From positions 124,001-188,000 of the forward strand of contig NZ_LMVK01000050.1 of the NCBI RefSeq assembly GCF_001541315.1: 64,000 nt of DNA, written 5' to 3'. Origin of the DNA: Agrobacterium tumefaciens str. B6 (lineage in GTDB: Bacteria > Pseudomonadota > Alphaproteobacteria > Rhizobiales > Rhizobiaceae). A program made the position numbers and the translations under genes. The notes under the pieces were generated by a model. It was not told the DNA's origin. It saw only the letters and a list, made by a program, of their open reading frames with translations, and ran no database searches. This document shows positions 59,644-64,000 of this stretch, one piece after another. Numbering within the stretch: the stretch's first letter is position 1; each line of letters begins with the position of its first letter.

Positions 59644-61122
59644 TCATGCAGCCAGATTACCGAAGCAGACATATTTGGGTTCGAGATATTCCATGAGGCC
59701 GTGGCGCGAGCCCTCGCGGCCGAGGCCTGATTGTTTCCAGCCGCCGAATGGAATGGGCGCGCCGGTGAATTTCGGTGTGTTGACCGCCACCATGCCGTAT
59801 TCGAGCTGGTCGGTCAGGCGCATCGCCCGCCCGAGATCGTTGGTGTAGACGTAGGCTGCAAGCCCCATCTCCGTCGCATTGGCGCGGCGGATCACCTCCT
59901 GCTCCTCATCGAAGGGCAATATGGCGGCGACCGGACCGAAAGTTTCTTCGCAGGCGATCAGCATGTCGTCAGTCACGTCGGCGAGCACGGTGGGCGTGAC
60001 AAAATTGCCGCCGAGCGGACTGTCCTGTCCGCCGCAGACGAGGCGCGCGCCGGCAGACTGAGCCTGCGCGATCTGCTGTCGGCACTTTTCGGCGACAGAG
60101 GGGCGTGTCATCGGACCAATGTCGATACCGGGTTCAAGGCCATGGCCAACCGTCAGTTTGGCGGTTGCGCTGGCAAAGCGATCAATGAAACGGTCATAAA
60201 GCCCGCGTTGAACATAGATGCGGTTCGCCGCGAGGCAGTCCTGTCCCGATGTGGCGAATTTGGCGGCAAGGCAGCCCTTCACGGCTTGAGCGAGATTCGC
60301 ATCGCCGAAGACGATGAAGGGCGCATGACCGCCGAGTTCCAGCGAGGCTTTCTTGATGGTCGCCGCCGATTGCGTGAGGAGCAGGCGTCCAACCTCGGTG
60401 GAGCCGGTGAAGGAAAAAGCCCGCACCTGCGTGTGTTCCAGCAACCGACGAGCAAGCGGCGCGGCTTCACCGGGCAGAACCTGCAACACGCCTGCCGGCA
60501 TGCCCGCTTCCTGCGCCAGCCTTGCCAGGGCCAGCGCCGAAAGCGGTGTTTCGGGCGCCGGTTTGACGATCATCGTGCAGCCGGCAGCAAGCGCCGCGCC
60601 CGCTTTGCGGGTGATCATGGCTGAGGGGAAATTCCACGGTGTGATGGCCACCGTGACGCCGATCGGCTGCATCCGCACGGAAAGATTGCCGCCTTTAAGG
60701 TGGCTTGGAATTGTTTCGCCATAGGATCTCTCGCCTTCGCTCGCAAACCAGTCGAGAAAACCGGCGGCGTAGGAAATTTCGCCGAGCGATTCCGACAGCG
60801 GCTTTCCCTGTTCGGCGCTGATGATGGTGGCGAGGTCACGGAGATTGTCGCGCATCAGGCGGCCCCATGCGCGCAGAATATCGCCGCGTTCGACGGGCAG
60901 CATGTCCCGCCACGCCAAAAAGGCGCTGCCGGCTGCTTCCACTGCGGTATCGACATCGTCAATTGTGCAGGAGGACACATCAAGCAGATGATCACCACTT
61001 GCCGGATCGACAACGCCCAGAGTCTTCTGGTGCGCCACCCATTGACCGCCAAGAAAGGCACGATGCTCGATCAGCTCCGGTCGTTGAAGATTTTTCAGCG
61101 CTGCGCTGGCGATAGCTTTCAT
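59644..61122 (-). CDS. ssd: Semialdehyde dehydrogenase of ectoine degradation (Ssd/DoeC)
   Basis: This 492-residue NAD(P)-dependent aldehyde dehydrogenase is related to GabD. Catalytic Cys296 (TSGQDCLAANR) and Glu262 (LELGGHAP) are present. The cofactor region is VAITPWNFPSAMITRKAGAALAAGC. In ectoine breakdown it oxidises aspartate semialdehyde to aspartate. It is transcribed with the aminotransferase gene (13 bases apart) and divergent from asnC. Confidence 0.88.
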   Translation of the reverse strand: MKAIASAALKNLQRPELIEHRAFLGGQWVAHQKTLGVVDPASGDHLLDVSSCTIDDVDTAVEAAGSAFLAWRDMLPVERGDILRAWGRLMRDNLRDLATIISAEQGKPLSESLGEISYAAGFLDWFASEGERSYGETIPSHLKGGNLSVRMQPIGVTVAITPWNFPSAMITRKAGAALAAGCTMIVKPAPETPLSALALARLAQEAGMPAGVLQVLPGEAAPLARRLLEHTQVRAFSFTGSTEVGRLLLTQSAATIKKASLELGGHAPFIVFGDANLAQAVKGCLAAKFATSGQDCLAANRIYVQRGLYDRFIDRFASATAKLTVGHGLEPGIDIGPMTRPSVAEKCRQQIAQAQSAGARLVCGGQDSPLGGNFVTPTVLADVTDDMLIACEETFGPVAAILPFDEEQEVIRRANATEMGLAAYVYTNDLGRAMRLTDQLEYGMVAVNTPKFTGAPIPFGGWKQSGLGREGSRHGLMEYLEPKYVCFGNLAA

Positions 61123-61194
61123 GAGCAGGTTCCCTTTTTATTTGGCAGAAGCTTAACTGCGCTGCATGATTGACCGGCAGCGTTTAAGCGCGCT

Positions 61195-61228
61195 TTGACG
61201 CAGGAATAATGCTTAGTTTTATATAAAA
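61195..61228 (+). promoter_or_regulatory. asnC promoter with AT palindrome
   Basis: TTGACG (61195-61200) is followed after 17-18 bases by TTTATA/TTATAT. The -10 region lies in the perfect palindrome TTTTATATAAAA (61217-61228), a plausible Lrp/AsnC autoregulatory site in the divergent asnC/ssd gap. Confidence 0.6.
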
Positions 61229-61243
61229 ACGCAGGGATCCCGC

Positions 61244-61711
61244 ATGAATGAGATTGACCGAGCCGACCGAGCGCTGCTTGACGCCGTGCAGAAAAACAAT
61301 CGCCTGACATCGGAAGAGCTGGCCAAAATCGTCAACCTGTCACCAACCGCCTGCCAGCGTCGGTTAAAGCGCCTGCGTGATGAGGGGGTGATCGAAGCCG
61401 ACGTGGCAATTATTTCGCCCAAGGCCGTCGGGCGTGGCATCACCATGATCGTTCTCGTCTCGCTGGAGCGAGAAAGGGCCGATATTGTCGATCGCTTCAA
61501 GGCCGCCATTCGCGCCACGCGGGAGGTCATGATCGGTTATTATGTGACTGGTGATGCCGACTTCATCCTGGTGATCACGGCCAAGGACATGGAAGACTAT
61601 GAAGCCTTCACACGCCGGTTCTTCTACGAGAACCATGATATCAAGGGGTTCAAGACGATGGTCGTCATGGACCGCGTGAAGGCGGGATTCGCCTTTCCGA
61701 TCGACCCATGA
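61244..61711 (+). CDS. asnC: Lrp/AsnC-family regulator
   Basis: This 155-residue regulator has an N-terminal helix-turn-helix (RLTSEELAKIVNLSPTACQRRLKRLRDEGVI) and a C-terminal RAM ligand domain (YYVTGDADFILVITAKDMEDYEAFTRRFF). In ectoine clusters an AsnC/DoeX protein senses pathway metabolites and activates the eut genes. AGGGA lies 7 bases before ATG. The 3' end faces the curlin gene. Confidence 0.92.
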   Translation: MNEIDRADRALLDAVQKNNRLTSEELAKIVNLSPTACQRRLKRLRDEGVIEADVAIISPKAVGRGITMIVLVSLERERADIVDRFKAAIRATREVMIGYYVTGDADFILVITAKDMEDYEAFTRRFFYENHDIKGFKTMVVMDRVKAGFAFPIDP

Positions 61712-61729
61712 TCGGACGGACCGCCTTTC

Positions 61730-62143
61730 TTACCAGCCATAGCTGAAGGTCAGTCCGCTGCCGTTATTCCCATCCTGCACCACATTGGTGTCCGTGTTGC
61801 GGCCGTACTGGATGATGCCATAGGCATTGTTGTTGCCATTCTGCTGCAGCGTTGCGGAATGGCCGGTGCCGCGTTGCCGGATAAAGCCGAGATTGCCGCC
61901 GCCGTTCTGGGCGATGCCGGCGGCGTTGCCGCGGCCGAGTTGGCGGATATCGGCATCTTTCAGGCCACGGTAGAGCGAATAGGCGCGAAGACCTGTCGAA
62001 AGCAGATCGCCATCGGCGGTATTGCCGGGTGCGAGGTCGAAGGAGATGCGGCCGCCGGCATGGGCGGGTGCGGCAAATCCAAGGGGTGCGAGCCCACCAG
62101 CAAGCAGGGTAACGGTAAGAAGTTTCAATATGTTGCGGGTCAT
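61730..62143 (-). CDS. Curlin-repeat protein (curli subunit-like)
   Basis: This 137-residue secreted protein has signal peptide MTRNILKLLTVTLLAGGLAPLGFAAPAHA. The C-terminal half contains about four curlin repeats, each with a Q-x-G-x-x-N core: IRQLGRGNAAGIAQNGGGN, IRQRGTGHSATLQQNGNNN, IIQYGRNTDTNVVQDGNNG. The first half (about 30-65) has none, unlike classical CsgA. ATG 62143 has GGAG 6 bases upstream. It may be the nucleator or minor subunit. A terminator upstream implies its own promoter. Confidence 0.85.
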   Translation of the reverse strand: MTRNILKLLTVTLLAGGLAPLGFAAPAHAGGRISFDLAPGNTADGDLLSTGLRAYSLYRGLKDADIRQLGRGNAAGIAQNGGGNLGFIRQRGTGHSATLQQNGNNNAYGIIQYGRNTDTNVVQDGNNGSGLTFSYGW

Positions 62144-62250
62144 TCTGATCTCCATCTGTCAGCGCCTTGCCGATGATCCATAATCGCATCCCGCAACTGA
62201 ACCCGACCGGAATTGCCCATTCACATGTCGTTCAGTCGTTCGGCACGATC

Positions 62251-62282
62251 AAAAGAAAAGGGCACCCTAAGCGGCGCCCTTT
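62251..62282 (-). terminator. Terminator after csgH
   Basis: On the minus strand AAAGGGCGCC and GGTGCCCTTT pair around a 6-base loop and are followed by TCTTTT, starting 29 bases after the csgH stop. Confidence 0.8.
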
Positions 62283-62310
62283 CTGGGGTAATTCACAAGC
62301 ATGCCGCAGC

Positions 62311-62709
62311 TTAGTCGCTGCCAACCTGCTTCGTGCAGCTGAAGCTCCTGCCATCGATCACCATATCGAGCACCGCCTTGTAGCGGGCTCCCTTGGCATC
62401 GAGCGTCACCGCGCTCAGCAGTTGCGAACGTCCGGCGGCAGCACCAAAGTCGCCGCCCTGGTTGATGACCGAACGTCCGCGGCTTCCGGATGTTTCGACG
62501 TGAAAGGCGTAGGTCCCGTCGGCAGGTGTGTCGACCCCGACAAAGGCCTCGAGCTTCACCATGCCCGCCTGCGGCGTTGCCCTGATCTCGCAGACCTTTC
62601 CCTCTGCCGGTTCCCTTGCGGTCGAGATGGCCGCAACGGCGCCGGCGGGAAGCAGTGCCAGTGCAAGGATCGCCGCCAGGCGGCGCGGATGTCTGACGCT
62701 ATGGGGCAT
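62311..62709 (-). CDS. csgH: CsgH-like curli assembly inhibitor
   Basis: This 132-residue secreted protein has a signal peptide up to about GAVAA. The mature beta-sandwich carries KVCEIRATPQAGMVKLEAFVGVDTPADGTYAFHVETSGSRGRSVINQGGDF and a C-terminal RSFSCTKQV. The two cysteines sit at either end, as in the alphaproteobacterial CsgH family, which keeps curlin soluble in the periplasm. It lies between two curlin genes, supporting the call. Confidence 0.85.
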   Translation of the reverse strand: MPHSVRHPRRLAAILALALLPAGAVAAISTAREPAEGKVCEIRATPQAGMVKLEAFVGVDTPADGTYAFHVETSGSRGRSVINQGGDFGAAAGRSQLLSAVTLDAKGARYKAVLDMVIDGRSFSCTKQVGSD

Positions 62710-62769
62710 GGCTCGTCTCCCTGATGATCTGATGTTTCGATCTCGACCGGTTTCACGTCATTCGGCCCG

Positions 62770-63207
62770 TTAGGGGCAGGCCTGAACGAAGGCCGCGACA
62801 TTGTCGTTGCCGCCCTGGCTCACATTGGCGCTGCAGCCGCGGCCCACCTGCACGCCGGCTGCGATATTGCCGTTGCCGTCCTGCGTCAGGATGGTGGTGT
62901 GGTTTGAACCGAACTGGCCGATGCCGGCCACGTTGCGGCTGCCGTTCTGATAGGTGGAGCCGTAATTGTCGTGCCCCTCCTGGCCGACAGCCGAAAGATT
63001 ATGCCGGCCATACTGGTGACCGACAATCCGGTTGTAGCCGCCGTTCTGGTAGGTGCGGATCCGGTTGCCATAGCCTTCCTGTGCACCACCGGCAGAGTTG
63101 GACCAGCCATATTGTTCAATGCGCACATCATTGGCCATGGCGGGTGCCGTGGCGGCGATGCCGACGAGAGCGACGAGTGCACTTGCAATGAAAGAATTCC
63201 GGATCAT
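62770..63207 (-). CDS. csgA: Curlin-repeat protein (major curli subunit-like)
   Basis: This 145-residue secreted protein has signal peptide MIRNSFIASALVALVGIAATAPAMA. It is followed by five or six repeats from residue 28 to the end: IEQYGWSNSAGGAQEGYGN, YQNGGYNRIVGHQYGRHN, VGQEGHDNYGSTYQNGSRN, IGQFGSNHTTILTQDGNGN and VSQGGNDNVAAFVQ. The repeats cover nearly the whole mature chain, as in CsgA. A C-terminal pair of cysteines (GRGCSAN, QACP) is unusual. No csgEFG genes lie in the window. Confidence 0.85.
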   Translation of the reverse strand: MIRNSFIASALVALVGIAATAPAMANDVRIEQYGWSNSAGGAQEGYGNRIRTYQNGGYNRIVGHQYGRHNLSAVGQEGHDNYGSTYQNGSRNVAGIGQFGSNHTTILTQDGNGNIAAGVQVGRGCSANVSQGGNDNVAAFVQACP

Positions 63208-63313
63208 GACTGTGTCTCCTCAGGCGGATAAGACCGCGGTTGAACGTCTTTGTTTTAGACGGTCCCGTCGGAACGGAAGCTGAAGGCATTATTCAGTCGG
63301 GGTTCATTGGCAG

Positions 63314-64000
63314 TCACCGCTCATCGCCTTCGGCATCACGGAAATCTGTCTCGCCGCTCTTCCAGTACCCTGAGACGGTGATTCGATTGCGATCGAACTG
63401 CTGATCGATCTGGAAATGGCGTCGCACCGTTCTCACGACCGTAGACTCTGCTGCGAACCAGACCTCGCTCTGTCCCCGCGGCAGACTGGCAGCCGTCATC
63501 GCTTCCTGAAGAGCCGTGCCTGTTCCGGCAGGCGATCCATTGCGGGGTAACCACGTGATATCGGCATCCGCCATCGTGACGATCGTTTGAATGTCACGCC
63601 TGTCCGGGATTTCAATAAAGGCCATCACCTTGATCCCGGCGGGCAAGTCTTCAAGGATCGCGCCGATCGCGGGCAGCGCCGTTTCGTCACCACCGATCAG
63701 AAGGTGGGTCACATCAGGGGTAAGGCTGAAGCCGCCGCGCGGCCCGGCGAGCTGGATGACATCCCCGATCCGGACCCGCTCCGCCCAGGAAGAACACGGA
63801 CCATCACCATGCAGAACGAAGTCGATATCCATCTCGGCATCGCCTTTGTAATAATAGCGGATCGTATAGGCCCTACCGCTTGGCTTTTCGCTTTCAGGTG
63901 TCGGGACAAACAGTTTGACCCATTGCGCCGGCCGGCGGACCGGGAAACCTTCTAGCGCGTTTGATCCCACGGTTATCCGCTTCATATGCGGGGTAACGAG
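63314..64000 (-). CDS. Siderophore-interacting protein, FAD/NAD(P)-dependent ferric reductase (5' end outside window)
   Basis: This family member releases iron from ferric siderophores by reduction. The frame is open to base 64000; the residues before the first ATG (63985) read LVTPHMKR, matching the family phrase 'TPHM-R-T', so the true start lies beyond the window. FAD-binding motif RAYTIRYYYKG and the GPCSSWAERVRIGDVIQLAGPRGGF segment are visible. DETALPAIGAILEDLP and the C-terminal VSGYWKSGETD are also classic. It is oriented toward the curli genes but is probably independent of them. Confidence 0.9.
   Translation of the reverse strand, partial: LVTPHMKRITVGSNALEGFPVRRPAQWVKLFVPTPESEKPSGRAYTIRYYYKGDAEMDIDFVLHGDGPCSSWAERVRIGDVIQLAGPRGGFSLTPDVTHLLIGGDETALPAIGAILEDLPAGIKVMAFIEIPDRRDIQTIVTMADADITWLPRNGSPAGTGTALQEAMTAASLPRGQSEVWFAAESTVVRTVRRHFQIDQQFDRNRITVSGYWKSGETDFRDAEGDER

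Noticed and set aside
1..64000. CRISPR array, insertion sequence or integrated element
   Set aside because: No regularly spaced repeats, transposase, integrase or long terminal repeats were seen. Base composition looks even apart from short AT-rich promoter regions.

Overview
The window is high-GC alphaproteobacterial DNA and almost certainly comes from an Agrobacterium (Rhizobiaceae). The D-allulose 3-epimerase at 47146 and the CatB acetyltransferase at 33363 match, as I remember them, the proteins of A. tumefaciens/fabrum C58. The order acnB - catB - ... - epimerase also fits what I recall of the C58 linear chromosome. The many operonic ABC importers and the ectoine catabolic cluster fit a soil or rhizosphere organism. 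No rRNA, tRNA, CRISPR, phage or transposase was seen. Attribution to species is inference from memory, not a search.

Layout. (1) 1-12431: the end of one Opp/Dpp-type importer (permease, fused double ATPase) with a sugar-acid dehydratase-like enolase-superfamily enzyme and an aldose 1-epimerase. A GntR regulator follows, then a second, complete Opp/Dpp/Gsi-type importer carrying a gamma-glutamyltransferase gene. (2) 12472-18018, minus strand: one tight operon of binding protein, two permeases, ATPase, glycerophosphodiester phosphodiesterase and inositol-monophosphatase-like phosphatase. (3) 18292-25292: small stress and envelope genes (CsbD, Arg-rich secreted peptide, exported Fe-type SOD), an orphan TctC binding protein, an ABC exporter and an ABC-F ATPase. 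(4) 25286-29881, minus: an archaic (Csu-type) chaperone-usher pilus operon. (5) 30244-39556: acnB, catB, and a butanediol/acetoin-like locus (flavin monooxygenase, zinc dehydrogenase, AcoR-type activator) with an excellent sigma-54 promoter, then a small TPR protein. (6) 39638-48015: LacI repressor, sugar ABC importer, two sugar 3-epimerases and a P-loop kinase, probably an allulose utilisation operon with a clear operator. (7) 48175-49170: an unknown membrane protein. (8) 49197-61711: the ehu/eut/atf/ssd ectoine and hydroxyectoine uptake and degradation cluster with EnuR and AsnC regulators, but without eutA. (9) 61730-63207: two curlin-repeat proteins around a CsgH homologue. (10) 63314-64000: a siderophore-interacting flavoreductase cut by the window edge.

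The common theme is scavenging. Each importer is encoded with the enzymes that process its cargo: peptides with GGT, phosphodiesters with phosphodiesterase plus phosphatase, allulose with epimerase plus kinase, ectoine with hydrolase, deacetylase, transaminase and dehydrogenase. Each unit has its own local regulator. The least described part is the phosphodiester operon (12472-18018). It repeats the enzyme logic of the Ti-plasmid agrocinopine genes accF/accG on an unrelated type of ABC transporter.
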